Below are positions 22,060-33,467 of a stretch of DNA of 64,000 bases, piece by piece. This DNA comes from Limnanthes douglasii subsp. nivea (Eukaryota; Streptophyta; Magnoliopsida; Brassicales; Limnanthaceae). The stretch is taken from NCBI GenBank assembly GCA_036936605.1, contig JAUPFV010000001.1:318210250-318274249 (forward strand), given 5' to 3'. Position 1 is the stretch's first letter. Every line of letters begins with the position of its first letter. A program made the position numbers and the translations under genes. Below the pieces are notes generated by a model that saw nothing but the letters and a program-made list of their open reading frames with translations, ran no database searches and was not told the origin of the DNA.

Positions 22060-22800
22060 AAGGCCATAGCAAAATGAAGTAAAAGATACAAGACTAGGAT
22101 TAATGAAGCTATAACAAAAGTTCAAAAAAACCATCAATTGATGCAGTTTTGTTCATCTTAAAAAATGTTGATTGTACTTTCAAATTTTTTTCCGAGCTCC
22201 GGTTTTAAAGATACATACTTTTAAAAAAAGTAAAAAAAATGTTTGATTCATAAAAAGAAAAGAGTGTTTCATGGTTGGTGATGAAACATGAATATTTGAG
22301 GTATTATGAAAGCGGTTGGATATTAAATGAGGATTAAATATGTTATTTGGGTATTAAGTGCTCAATAATGATACTTGAGGTACTAGACGAAATTAAATAT
22401 TAGTGTCGGATACCTTTGCTTACATTTTCCTTAAGATATATTCTTTTACATATAAATTTAGTAGGGTCACACTATATTTTGAATTGATTATCAGGTAAAT
22501 ATGTTTAAGTTATAGTTATGTAATATCTGATTAAACAATTATTATTTTTATCTTAAAATAAAATGGGTATAATTTGTTGAAATTAACTAATTATATAGCG
22601 TTACACATTATCTCGTGTGTGAAGTCATGATTCCTTATGTGAACAAACTTTTTATTTTTATTTGTTATTGGTGATGGTTTTCTAAATCGGTTATTTTATA
22701 CATTTGGGTGTTTATTTATTTATTTTAAATAATATATTATTTATATACAAATATTCACCTCATATTTTGGGGAATGACATTAAATTTAAAATAATAATAC
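22060..22800. other. AT-rich spacer
   Basis: No gene, RNA or repeat structure recognised. Confidence 0.5.
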
Positions 22801-23239
22801 AAACGTTACAGCTGTATCCAAATAGTTTGGGCCATAATACATAAAATATGAAAGATAATATAAATATAATGGCTTGATCCAAATAGATTAAGCCACGAAA
22901 CAATAAAGATGTCATCAAAAGTAGGTAAATTTATAAATATCATTGAGCGATGTTAGCCTAAAACCGCCATGTCTATTAGTAAATTGCAACCTCCATATAA
23001 AGAAGGGGAGATAACTACGAAATACGAACAATAAAGGTAAGTTAGAAATCAAGCACAATATTACATCGGTCAGACAATCTTGGATCCAAATAATTTAAAT
23101 CGTAGGCCATAGAACATACATTATGAAATCGCAGAGGAAGGGGCAGGAGGATAAACAAAAAACCTTAAGTTTTTCTTCACTCATACGTGGTAAATGACCG
23201 CACCAAAATATGAATGCCGAATATGACGATAACTAAATG
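22800..23239 (-). pseudogene. LINE D, 3' part (rest of zf-RVT domain and trailer)
   Basis: On the minus strand right after the element B insertion point, the sequence reads as GAVIYHVW..KNLR-like. This is the end of the zf-RVT zinc-binding domain of plant L1-type ORF2, where the family has an ..iyhiW.ERN.R.. motif. It continues the LINE reading found at 33473-35450. The left limit is not clear and no poly-A tail was located. Confidence 0.6.
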
Positions 23240-23244
23240 GTGGC
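23240..23244. repeat. Target site duplication of element B (left copy)
   Basis: GTGGC, identical to 33468-33472 on the other side of element B. It fixes both LTR ends. Confidence 0.93.
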
Positions 23245-23619
23245 TGGTGGGGATTAATTTTAACTGAGGGTAATTTTGTCTGAAGTTTGAGGTATTTCAA
23301 GGGTATTTAATGTTTAGTAGATTGTAGTGAGAGATTTGAGCTGCTTGGTTGTATTCAATTTTCATTACCCTCATTAAATGAAAGTGGTTGGGTATTTATA
23401 CCCTTAACCTTGGGCCATATGGGCTTTCGGGTCATGATTATGAATTTGGGTTGAGTTCAAAGACCCATTAGTTTTTAAGTAGGTAGGTAATTAGCTTAGT
23501 CATGAAGTGATTAAGTTTTTAGTACATTAGTTCAGTTCGGATGTTTTAGTGGGTGGATCTTGTCTGAATTGCCCCTGTCCGGTCCTCATAATGAGTGGTG
23601 ACAAAATCTGGACTCATCA
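23245..23619 (-). repeat. Element B 3' LTR (left on this strand)
   Basis: 375 bp, plus-strand ends TGGTGGGGATTAA and GGACTCATCA. Direct repeat of 33093-33467 with 10 transitions and no indels. Confidence 0.95.
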
Positions 23620-23634
23620 GTAGCCCCTTTTTTA
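23620..23634 (-). promoter_or_regulatory. Element B polypurine tract
   Basis: In element sense AAAAAAGGGGCTAC directly precedes the LTR start TGATGAGTCC. This is the expected position and composition of the plus-strand primer. Confidence 0.8.
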
Positions 23635-24058
23635 GGTTGCGTTCGAAGGCCTTTGGCAAGACCTAAAAAATAGTCCATATGCACTCATAACTATGTCCGG
23701 ACAGATTTCAAATTGTGTAACGACTTTATCCGGATCGACAAAACTCTCAGAAACTGAACGATTTTGCCAGATATCGTGGGACACGTGTCCTTCTCTGATT
23801 CGCCACACCGGCCGTTTTCTCCTAGAACGGCGCTCCCACTTACTCCAAAAGGTAACCTCTTCAATTAATGTGGGTGACATCAGCGCCGTCTTTAATCATT
23901 ACATCTATCCTTTTGTATTCTCCTAGGTATCGAAGCATATTTTGTTCCTTTCCTATAAATTAGTTCACTTTTCACTGTTTTACCATCTTCATTATCTCTC
24001 CTCTTGTTAAATTTAAAAGTTTTCACTTCTAAAAAAATCATTTTATTGGTGTGAGTTT

Positions 24059-27019
24059 ATGTTCACAGCAAGAAACGCCTTAGTAAAAGGTGGGTAGCTC
24101 AACTTGTCAGAGTTAGAAAAAGCTCAAAAGGTCGAACGAGAAAGGCGCATTGTTGCAGGCCTCCCTGTTTCCCCTATTGACAAATCGGAAACACCAAGTT
24201 CAGAGCCTGACCGGGGTTCTTCTTCAGCTAAGAGTGCTAAACCCATGAGGTTGTTCCAGTCCAAACTTTGACCAATCGTTTCGGGCTCATCGGTCTAGGA
24301 ATCAAAGCCTGTTGTTGAACCAGGGTAGGCAGTCACAAGCTTTAAGAGACCTTCCTCATTCATTGCCATGGGATCGGACGCTGACGTCTCTCCAGAGAAG
24401 CTAGTAGATCGGCGAAGAGATCATTTGGTGAAAGGGCAGGCAAAAACTACGCCTTCCAAGTCTGGGGCTAAAAATAAAAATACAGGGTCAGAAGCACCCA
24501 TTAAGATTCCCAAGGACAAGTTGTCCGGTCCGGAGGCTACCAGTTCAAGTCTCCGGAAAGAAACCTCTGGATCTGTGCCCCAGCCGGAGTCCAGACCACA
24601 AGAAGATAGTAATGCCCAACCATCCGGAGGGCCTGCTGAGCCAACCACCAGTTCCTCTCATCCAAAAATAACTGATAATCCTTCTATCATAATAGAGGAA
24701 GTGCTGGAGGACTCTATTGAAGAAGCCCCTTTTGAGTCCGACGTCTCCGCGAAAACAAGTGAGACTGCTGCTACTAAGAAGGACAAATGCAAGGAAAAAC
24801 TATGTTTAAAACATCAGGATCTGCCGGAGAGCCTTGTGGGAAAAGTGGGAACTTGCTTCCACAAGGTAAGTGTCAAATACCTGCTAGCTTTGCAAAAACT
24901 TAATTACGCTTTCGTTCACACAGCCAAACTGGGTCGGATGCGAACAAAATGGGGGATCCCATAGAATGTCAAGGTGAGGATTTCGATGGACCCGGAGATA
25001 CCGATGGATTGCAAGCTCAGTGAGATAGTTTTCTTCACTGAGCTATTCAACTGGGGACTAAGGTTTCCCCTAGACCCAGAGATAGTCAAATACTTTCACC
25101 TCATCAAACTCTGCCCAAGCCAATTGAGCCCCAATGCTTGGTATACCCTCATGGCCTGTATTATGGCCTCCAGGCTCTCCAGAATCCCTCTTCCAATGGA
25201 GCAGTTCGCAGCTGTGGCCAGCCTCTGCAGAAACCACATTATCCCCTTCTACCATTTCAACATGGGTGATGATTACAAGGCCGTGGACGACCTGATTGAG
25301 TAAGAAAGGAACTGGAAGACTCAATTCATGTTTATTAGTGGCGCCTGGGAGAATGGGAGGAAGATTAAAACCGGTGTCAACCCAAGCCTGCTTACCAGCA
25401 GATGGCGAAGTGATGGTAAGAATATCATCTCATATTTCCAACTTTACTTATCACAACTTTGTTTGTCTAACTCGTCTTCTTTTGTTTTTGGTAGTGCTGC
25501 CTAAGGACTTTAGTGATTACTTAAAGGCTGGTCAGACCACTTGCTCCAAGCTAAATGCTTGGGCTGCTGAGAAGTGGAGAAAATGCTTCCACAACGCTTT
25601 TACCAGAGGTAATCTAACAAGATCCTACCTTTGGAACACAACTCACCGGAGGGACTTATCTTGGAAGGAATTAACAACTCCACCCCTCCGGAAGTAATCC
25701 TCAAGAAGACAGATGCACAGGATGGATCGTTGTATCTGCCAGGTAGAGCTAAAGCCCCAAGCAAGATGAAGGGCAAGAAAGGCAAATGTAAGCAAGGTAT
25801 GGTTGAAGCCAATCCTATAGAAGTGGAGGAAGCTGTTCCAATAAACCCAGAGGGGCCAGACCAAGGATAGATTGATGTTGCTCTTCTACAAGTTGTGGAG
25901 CATGAAAGTACTAGAGAAGTGGTTGGATCTCCACAACCCTCAAAGGCTCCTAAGAAAGACAAGAAACGGGGAGCAAAAGGTAAAGATAGGAAGGCCAAGA
26001 AAAAGAAAACCTCCAAGGGTGATGAAGTTTCTCTCCGGCTTCCGGAGCCTCTTCCTCCTGTTGAACCTACTAACCCCACTCAAGCAGAAGAGATCCCCGA
26101 TGACTTTCAAACCGGAGGGGGTGCAGGAGGGGATATCAGCATTGATGGTGTCGATATCAGCGGGCTTGAGGGGATTGGTCTTTACTTCGAAAACCTCCCT
26201 AGAGACGATTTTGCTGGGCCCTACCTCCCCCCAAGTTCTTCGAACCTCGTCACGTTCAATGGCAAGTCTTTTTCTGTCTCAAGTGAAAGAGACATCATCG
26301 CTCACTCTTTACTGAGAAATGTCCAGCCAATGCTTATTTTGGAGAAGCAAGTACGAAATCAGTCAGCCATCACCAATACCCTCAATTCTGACAAAGAGAA
26401 ATTGTCTAGCGACCTCCTCACTGCCAATCAAAATACTGATGCATTGAAGAGGAAGAATGAGGAGTTGAAAAAAAATCCAGGAGGATTTTGTCACAAAGCT
26501 AGCCACTTTGGAAGAAACTATCAAAGAACTCCAATCAAAGCAATCTGACTTGGAGAAAAAAAAAATTCTTCAAAAGAGAAGGTGAAGGCTAAGGACAAGG
26601 TCATTCAGACTTTAACTAATGACAAGATCTCACTCGAAGACTCTGTGTCCAAGGCTGCACAAGAAAAAGTTGATTTGCTAAAGGAGCAAGAGAGAACAAT
26701 CCAAGCTAGGACTGATGCTTATACTAACAGAGTGATAGACACTCAGGAGGAAAAGTATGTTAAAGTGAAGTCGGACATGGTCTTGCTCTTTCATGAGAAA
26801 TTCCCGAAAAGGACGCTGGGTGACTTATGGACTTTTGTAGAGTATGAAGACCTCCCCTTCCATACGATGGCTGATGGTGATAAGCATGATTACTCCAGTG
26901 GCTGGGATGACACAACCGATGAAGAAGAAAAGACCGGAGAGAGTCCGGATGAGGAAGATAATGACCCCAAGAAGAAGAAACCAATTGAGGTTGGGCCATC
27001 TAAGAAAGCTCAGTCTTAA
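24059..27019 (+). pseudogene. Antisense ORF of element B (putative gypsy-type transposon domain, PF04195-like), recently broken
   Basis: The ORF runs opposite to gag-pol, starting at ATG 24059 (MFTARNALVKGG). It has a Ser/Pro-rich N-part, then the domain: LGRMRTKWGIP, SEIVFFTELFNWGLRFPLDP, CPSQLSPNAWYTLMACIM, and WKTQFMFISGAWENGRK. A 79-bp intron (25416-25494, GTAAGAA...TTGGTAG) precedes VLPKDFSDYLK and KLNAWAAEKWRKCFHNAF. Basic linkers, a coiled coil (about 26330-26720) and an acidic tail ending at 27017 follow. Stops interrupt it at 24095, 24269, 24296, 24326, 24962, 25301 and 25868. There is a 1-bp shift near 25690 and two offsetting shifts in A-runs near 26475 and 26560. The family is known from plant gypsy elements, but its role is unknown. 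Confidence 0.82.
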
Positions 27020-27065
27020 ATTATCAACTATCTTTATTTTTTATTTTTTGTGATTGGACCAAAGT

Positions 27066-27158
27066 CCTTGGATAGCCAAGGAATTTTTTGTAATCATGTC
27101 CGGCTCCTGTCCGGATAAACCTTTTGTTTAAAAACTCAAAGTCCTTGGGTGACCAAGG
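27066..27158. terminator. Paired inverted repeats at the meeting point of antisense ORF and pol (element B)
   Basis: CCTTGGATAGCCAAGG (27066-27081) and CCTTGGGTGACCAAGG (27143-27158) form two small hairpins about 50 and 125 bp after the antisense ORF stop. Element A has the same arrangement. A role in ending or processing the antisense transcript is inferred, not shown. Confidence 0.4.
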
Positions 27159-27523
27159 CACTTCGTATATCTTAATGGGCAATTTTACTTTGCACAAACT
27201 TGCATTGTTTCATAGTTTTCAGCTTTGGTGGCTAATGTTTAAACAGCCCTTAGTTAGTTTACAAGCATTGTAAAGTGAGAGTGTTTAAATTCTCCGATGA
27301 CAAATGTTTAAGTAGTCACCACTCCACCAATTCAATCTGGTTTGCCATAAAAAATTTCAAAGAAAACTATACACTAAAACACTCCGAATCTTTTAAGAAT
27401 GCATCGAATTTTATTAAAAATCCCGGACACCTCATTAAAACCTCCCCCCGCCACCAGGGTAGGAAAAAGTATGCCCCCAAATATTTACATGAACTTTAAA
27501 ACAAGTAAATGTTTACATAGTCT

Positions 27524-28600
27524 TCATTCCAAGTACAACCGGAGGTGTTCAATGTTCCAGGGGTGATTCAAAACCCTTCCATCCTTATCTTGAAGCCAGT
27601 ATGTCCCAGGCTTAAGCTTTTCACTGACCACATAGGGCCCTTCCCAAGTTGGAGCTAGCTTACCAAACTGCTTTTCTTTAGTGTGTAGGAAGACTTTCCT
27701 CAATACTTTATCTCCTGGTTGAAAATCCTTTCTTTTAACTTTGGAAGCAAACCTGCTTCTCATCAGTCCTGATAGTGTGTGGCTCTGAGGTGAGCCTTAA
27801 CTCTTCTTTCCTCCATCAAGTCAAGTTGGCCTCTTACTGCCATTTCGTTAGCGTGTTCGGAGAAATTATGAACTCGAAAAGAAGGAAGAGTAACCTCTAT
27901 AAGAGCTATGATGTCTATCCCATATACTAAAGCAAAGGGAGATTCTTGTGTTGCAGCTCCAAGAGTGGTTCGGTAGGCCCATAATACTTTTTGTAGATAA
28001 CTTGGCCATTTTCCACTAGCTCCCTCTAAATTCTTTTTAAGTCCGGACAAGATGGTCATGTTAGCCACTTCGACCTGACCAATTTCTTGTGGGTGGAAAG
28101 GAGAAGAGAAGCAATGTTGTATGCCTCTAGAGGCGCAAAAATTCTTCATTTCCTTGTTGTCGAACTGTGGCCCATTGTTCGTGGTTATCTTTTGTGGAAT
28201 TCCAAATCTGCAAGAAATATTGGATAAGATGAATTTTATAACAACTTTCGATGTTGTACCTGCCAATAAAGCTGCTTCTACCCACTTCGAAAAGTAATCA
28301 ATGGCAACAATTATAGTTCTGCACCCTCCGGATGCCATGGGTAGAGGTCCCACTAAATCCAGACCCCAACGAGCAAAAGGTATTGGTTCAGAAATTGAAT
28401 CTAAAGGGATAGCTGGAGTATGAATTTCATTGTTGTATCTTTGGCATGGGTCACACTTTTTTACCAACTCATTGGCATCTTGCATTATGGAGGGCCAGTA
28501 GTACCCAACTAACAAAACTCTTCTTGTCAGAGCCCTGAATCCACAGTGAGCTGATCCCTCACCATCATGCAATTCGGAGAGAAATATTTGGGACTCCTCG
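27524..28600 (-). pseudogene. Element B integrase, second catalytic Asp changed
   Basis: Zinc-binding part: HCGFRALTRRVLLVGYYWPS and KCDPCQRYNNE. Core: WGLDLVGPLP (first Asp), then TTNNGPQFD where A and the family have TTDNGPQFD, and the Glu in GQVEVANMTIL. C-terminal part: WAYRTTLGAATQESPFALVYG and GPYVVSEKLKPGTYWLQDKDG, ending at 27524. The Asp-to-Asn codon lies at 28177-28179. One stop or frame break separates 27763 from the C-terminal piece. Catalysis should be lost even if translated. Confidence 0.88.
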
Positions 28601-28604
28601 ACTA

Positions 28605-29400
28605 TCAGACATCGTAAGAGGGGTTTATTATAGGATTTTTTTTATAAAGAACATCCCTTAGGATGACAAAACCACGAGCCTTGTATTTTATTTTTCTTGC
28701 CACTGCTTTCTCCGGAGGCAAGATACCATCTGAGAGATATTGAAGGATTGGAATCCTCCAATCTTGGGGTTGTTTGATCTGTATATTCAAACTTTCTTCT
28801 CCCTTATTTGGATTGATTTGAATAGATGGGCAGTCTTGCACATGTATCCAAGGGTAGGACTCAGAATAGGCTAATGTTACCAAAGAGTCTGCCAGCATAT
28901 TTTATGTTCGGGGTATGTGCTCATAAGTGATGCTTTTGAAATTAAGCGCCACTTTTTTAAAGATGATCAAGTATTTAATCAATTTATCCTTCTTAGCTTC
29001 GGACTGAACTTATGCATGATGGATAAGAAGTTGAGAATCACTTATTAACCTGACTCTCTTAGCACCACATATGAGAGCTAATTTTTAACCAGCTATAACA
29101 GCCTCATATTCAGACTCATTATTGGAAGCTCTGAAGGCACAACATATAGCTTGGTACATTCTGTCACCATACGGAGAGGTTAAACATATCCCAGCACCAC
29201 ATCCCATGGTACTTGATCCACCATCAGTCCGGACGACCCAAACTTTTTTTATCTTTTATACCGGTTGCTTACTTAGTATCCCTATCTGAATGGAATTTAA
29301 CTAAGAAATCAGCCACAGTTTGGGCTTTGACTGTTGTTCGAGGAGCGAAATCAATATCGTAGTCTCCCAACTCTACTGACCACTTGGTCATTCTACTTCA
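28605..29400 (-). pseudogene. Element B archaeal-like RNase H (second RNase H)
   Basis: Pieces of the Tat-type second RNase H are seen on the minus strand: NNESEYEAVIAG (Glu motif, about 29130-29095), RLISDSQLLIHHA (third Asp), and then LADSLVTLAYSESYPW. In-frame stops include a TAA within the helix after the Glu motif (where A has Leu). Domain order (RT, RNase H, this domain, integrase) equals element A. Confidence 0.8.
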
Positions 29401-30830
29401 TATGTCAGCCTTTTGGAGAACACTTTTCAAAGGAAAAGAGGTCTGGACGATGATAGAATGAGCCTGAAAATAGGGCCTCATTTTTCTTGCTGCAACTACC
29501 AGGGCCAATGCTAATTTTTCCAGCTTCAAATATCGTTTTTCTGCATCTATCAAACTTTTGCTGATATAGTACACTGGATGAGGATAATTGTCCACCTCTC
29601 TTACCAATACTGCACTTATTGCACAATCGGAAAATCTAAATACACATAAAGGGTTTCTCCATCAACAGGTTTAAACAGAGTCTTGGGGGAAGACAAATGC
29701 TTCTTAATTTCATCGAAGGCCTCATCACACTGTGGGGACCAATTCAAGTCCTTTTCACTTTTTAAAGTTTGAAAAAACAGGGCACACCTGTCTGAAGACC
29801 TTGAAATGAAACGGTTTAGTGCAGCCAGCCTCCCAGTTAATCGTTGTACCTCTTTACTTCGAGGAGGCTCCATTGGTAGTAAAGCATTAAGCTGGTCTGG
29901 ATCAGGTGGTATCCCTTTCTCACTTATCACATTCCCCAAAAAATTTCCGGACTGCACTCCAAAAACGCACTTTTCTAGGTTTAATTTTAAATTTACTTTC
30001 ACCAAGTTGGCTAAAGTTTCTTGGAGATTTGCCAAGTGTAGCTCTTCGTGCACACTTTTCACCATCATGTCATCGATATAAAATTCCATGTTTCTTCCAA
30101 TTTGATCAGCAACGACCTTGTTTACCAATCTCTGATAAGTAGCCCCAGTATTTTTTAACCCAAATAGCATTACTTTGTAACAATGGAGCCCCCTATCAGT
30201 AACAAATATGGTATGTTCTTGATCCTTTGGATCTACTTGAATCTGATTATACCTGGAGAAGGCATCCATAAAACACAACAACTTGTTTCCAGAAATGGAG
30301 TCCACCAGCTGATCAATTCGGGGGACCGGATATAAATCTTTTGGGCAAGCCCTATTGAGATCGGTGAAATCGATGCACATACGCCACTTGCCATTTTTCT
30401 TCTTTACCAACACTGGATTGGCTGTCCATAAAGGGTATTGAGATTCCTTTATGTGCCCCATTTTAGTAAGTCAGTCAACCTCTTGAACTATGATGTCAGC
30501 CTTTTCCTTAGAAAAGGCTCTCCTCCTTTGTACCACAGGTGCTATGTCTCTTCGGATCGATAATTGGTGTGATATAACGTTTGTCGGTACTCCGGTTACA
30601 TCAGCATTGCACCAAGCAAAGACATGATGATAGTCTCTCAAAAAATCTAACATTTTACCCTTTAATTTCGAAGTCATCTTGGATCCTATCTTGACACTTT
30701 TTCCTTGAGCCAGAGAGTGAGTTTCAACTTCTTCTACCGGTATTAAAACACCAGGGGTCTCTCTGGGGTCATCAATTTCACCCTCTCCCCTCAGAGGGCC
30801 CCTCAAACTGCTATTCCTCATTGAGCCGGA
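29398..30830 (-). pseudogene. Element B reverse transcriptase and first RNase H
   Basis: A pol linker with REDIAPVVQRRRAFSKEKAD-type sequence leads to RT: MGHIKESQYPLWTANPV, WRMCIDFTDLNRACPKDL, LLCFMDAFSRYNQIQVD, FGLKNTGATYQRLVN and an intact catalytic YIDDMMVK (about 30060-30083). The thumb/connection follows, with LTGRLAALNRFISRS and WSPQCDEAFDEIK. A stop at about 30469 (before MGHIKE) and a frame break at 29616 separate the pieces. The RNase H keeps YYISKSLIDAEKRYLKLEKL. This is the main replication enzyme of the element. Confidence 0.9.
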
Positions 30831-31671
30831 CTTCCCCCAATGTTCGAGGGGCTAGTGTTGTCGCGTAACACTCCCTTGCTACTTTTTGGCTGCTCCAAAC
30901 AACTCCCATTTGTCCTTGCACAACATACTTCAAACACTGGTGGACTGTTGAAGCCACTGCATGCATCATGAAGAGCCAAGATCTCCCCAGAATAGCATTA
31001 TAACAAGTGGGACAATCCACCACAATAAATAGTACTTTAACCATCTTTTTAAAAGGGCCTTTGCCCAATAAAACCTCTTCCTCGAACTCCCCGATCACAT
31101 CTGCTGAGCTTCCAGTGAAACCCACAATTGACCTGTTCGAACGCTGTATTACTGCTGGATTCTTCATCTTTTTGTAGGAAGTTAAAAAGATAATATTGGC
31201 TGAACTTCCGGTATCCACCAAAATTCGTCTTATATTATTGCCTCCAATGGATGCTCCTATAACAACAGCATCTTCATGTGGACCAGCAATATTCCTCAAG
31301 TCATCTTTGTCAAAAACAATAAAAGAAAAAGGAACTTGCGATTGATAGGAAGTCATGCCTCCTTCAAGCTGGGTAGCTAAAGTATGAACGTGCCTCTTTC
31401 TTAAAGAAACAATTGGTGCAATCATGGTGTCCCCTCCGAATACTGTAAGTGACTTAAAAATGTTAATGAGGCCGGACACCGTTTTGCAATGCTCCATGAT
31501 AACACCCACTTTATTCCGGGTCGGATCAGGGTCCAAGTATTCAGACTCTACATCGAATCTTTCGATTATCACCATAGCCCCATCCGGAGCCGATGTACCT
31601 GTATTATTTGGACCAGCCCGATGAGCGCTATCAGGCCTATTTCCACCTCTTCTTTTAACATACAGCCCCAA
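30811..31671 (-). pseudogene. Element B protease region, largely open
   Basis: One open stretch of 286 codons spans the gag tail and the aspartic protease. It shows YLDPDPTRNKVGVI, KRHVHTLATQLEGG, the active site ILVDTGSSANIIFL, a flap region IVGFTGSS, and the ILGRSWL motif that closes the fold. The active-site DTG is intact. It joins gag upstream and the RT linker downstream through frame breaks. Confidence 0.88.
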
Positions 31672-33020
31672 CTTTCATCTTTTAATTAAATTCCGCACTT
31701 CTTGTTTCAACGCAATACAATCCTCAGTGGTATGGCCAGTATCATGGTGATACTGGCAAAAATAATTATTACGGCTCTCCCTAGGAAACTATAATGCAGC
31801 CGGCCTTCTGTAGTGTACTTCGTCTTTTGTTTTGTCATAAATGATGGCTACATTTTCTTTCAACTCAGAAAACCACTCCGGTTGAACCCAAGGCCCTCGT
31901 TTATTTCTAGATTGTTGACTCTGGGCTGGTGCAGCTGGCTGAGACTGAGCTTTGGCTCTGTTATGACCCTGCCCGACCTCCTTAGCCTTGTTTCCAGATT
32001 GGTTTTGGTTTTGATTTGGTGCAACCGGAGCAGACCTCACCTGCCTGTGCACCCTAGTTTTCTTTGTTTCATCTACATTAATTTGCTTTCCGACCTGATT
32101 CAGCAGACATCCCCACGTCATAGCCTTTTTTTTGTTACTGAATCAGCCAAGTTTCCAGGGTTTAAGCCCTGCCTCAGAGAAGTTATCGCTACTTGTTCGA
32201 AGCAATCAGCCAATCCATTTTTGGTATTTACAAAACGACTTATGTACTCTTTTAAAGATTCATTTGGTTCTTGGGCACAATGGATAATCGTGTCTCCATT
32301 GACCTTCACTTCTTTACTTCCAATTAACTGCCTCTGAAAGGCCACCCAAAAAGTGTCAAAATTCCTGATACAGCCCTGTGGTAAGCTATTATACCACTTC
32401 AGAGCACTCCCCGTAAAAGATTGGGAGAATGCCCTACAAAGTAACTTGTCGTCATCATAAAATTCATCATAAATTTTTTGAATTGTTCTAAGTGGTTATC
32501 CGGGTCTTTGCTACCATCATATTTTTCCATTTTTGTACTGTAAAACCTCTTAAGAAGGTTTCCGGACAGTATTTTGGAGGATAATGGAGATTGTATCCAA
32601 TTTCGGCCATGAGTGAAAAGCGTATCTTCGTTAGGAGTTGCAAAGATACCTGGTTCATCATGGAAGGCAAAAGGATCCATTAACAATCGATCTACATGTC
32701 TCCGACTATGACTATGAGACGGTCATTTGCCCAGATGCCTCTTTAACCTTCCATGCATATCCCTTTTTTCTTGGGTACTTCTTGACCAACTTTTGTTTCC
32801 TTTTAAAATGGCCTTCATCACTGCTGCATGACAAGGATTCTTCGACTCCATCTTCACCTGAGGAGCTGCCATAAGACTCTGAGTCTAAATCTGCCCTTTT
32901 GGCAGCCCTCAGAGCTTTTATTTCAACTTTTAACCTATCTCGTTCCTCAATCGTATATTCATCATTTTCACCCACCACTTCTGCCAAAGCTGGTGGTATT
33001 TCTTGCTCGTCAGGATTCAT
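31672..33020 (-). pseudogene. Element B gag
   Basis: Starts at ATG 33020 (MNPDEQEIPPALAEVV), with a charged coiled region (YTIEERDRLKVEIKALRAAK) and an acidic Ser-rich stretch. The capsid core has YDGSKDPDNHLEQFKKFMMN, WYNSLPQG, and LIGSKEVKVNGDT with PNESLKEYISRF. A Gln-rich basic linker ends in a zinc knuckle, CQYHHDTGHTTEDC (Cx2Hx4Hx4C), near 31740. Frameshifts at about 32750 and 32470, and a TGA at about 32720, break it. The knuckle form matches element C and, less its first Cys, element A. Confidence 0.85.
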
Positions 33021-33071
33021 CCGAACTGGTTTTTCTTGATGGTTTTGAATGCTTGATTCAGGCACCTTCTT

Positions 33072-33090
33072 CTCCCACTGTGGTCGCCAA
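33072..33090 (-). promoter_or_regulatory. Element B primer-binding site
   Basis: Element sense TTGGCGACCACAGTGGGAG, two bases after the LTR end. It is identical to element A. The tRNA partner was not assigned. Confidence 0.72.
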
Positions 33091-33092
33091 TT

Positions 33093-33467
33093 TGGTGGGA
33101 ATTAATTTTAACTGAGGGTAATTTTGTCTGAAGTTTGAGGTATTTCAAGGGTATTTAATGTTTAGTAGATTGTAGTGAGAGATTTGAGTTGCCTGGTTGT
33201 ATTCAATTTTCATTACCCTCATTAAATGAAAGTGGTTGGGTATTTATACCCTTAACCTTGGGCCACATGGGCTTTCGGGTCATGATTATGAATTCAGGTT
33301 GAGCTCAAAGACCCATTAGTTTTTAAGTAGGTAGGTAATTAGCTTAGTCATGAAGTGATTAAGTTTTTAGTACATTAGTTCAGTTCAGATGTTTTAGTGG
33401 GTGGATCTTGTCTGAATTGCCCCTATCCGGTCCTCATAATGAGTGGTGACAAAATCCGGACTCATCA
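33093..33467 (-). repeat. Element B 5' LTR (right on this strand)
   Basis: 375 bp, direct repeat of 23245-23619. It provides the element promoter in the minus-strand sense. Confidence 0.95.

Larger units (their letters stand above)
23245..33467 (-). mobile_element. Element B: complete Tat-lineage Ty3/gypsy retrotransposon with antisense ORF
   Basis: 10.2 kb between a perfect 5-bp duplication (GTGGC). The two LTRs are each 375 bp and differ at 10 sites, all transitions (about 2.7 percent). Minus-strand order is 5' LTR, primer-binding site, gag, protease, RT, RNase H, archaeal-like RNase H, integrase. Then come a convergent plus-strand ORF (24059-27019), a polypurine tract and the 3' LTR. The coding regions hold stops and frameshifts, so it cannot act alone, although the low LTR divergence makes it the youngest gypsy element here. 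It lies inside the zf-RVT domain of an older LINE. Confidence 0.95.

Noticed and set aside
24865..24930. A second intron in the element B antisense ORF (GTAAGTGTC...TTCACACAG)
   Set aside because: The stretch is also open in frame and A has no homologous sequence left here for comparison, so I could not decide and did not call it.
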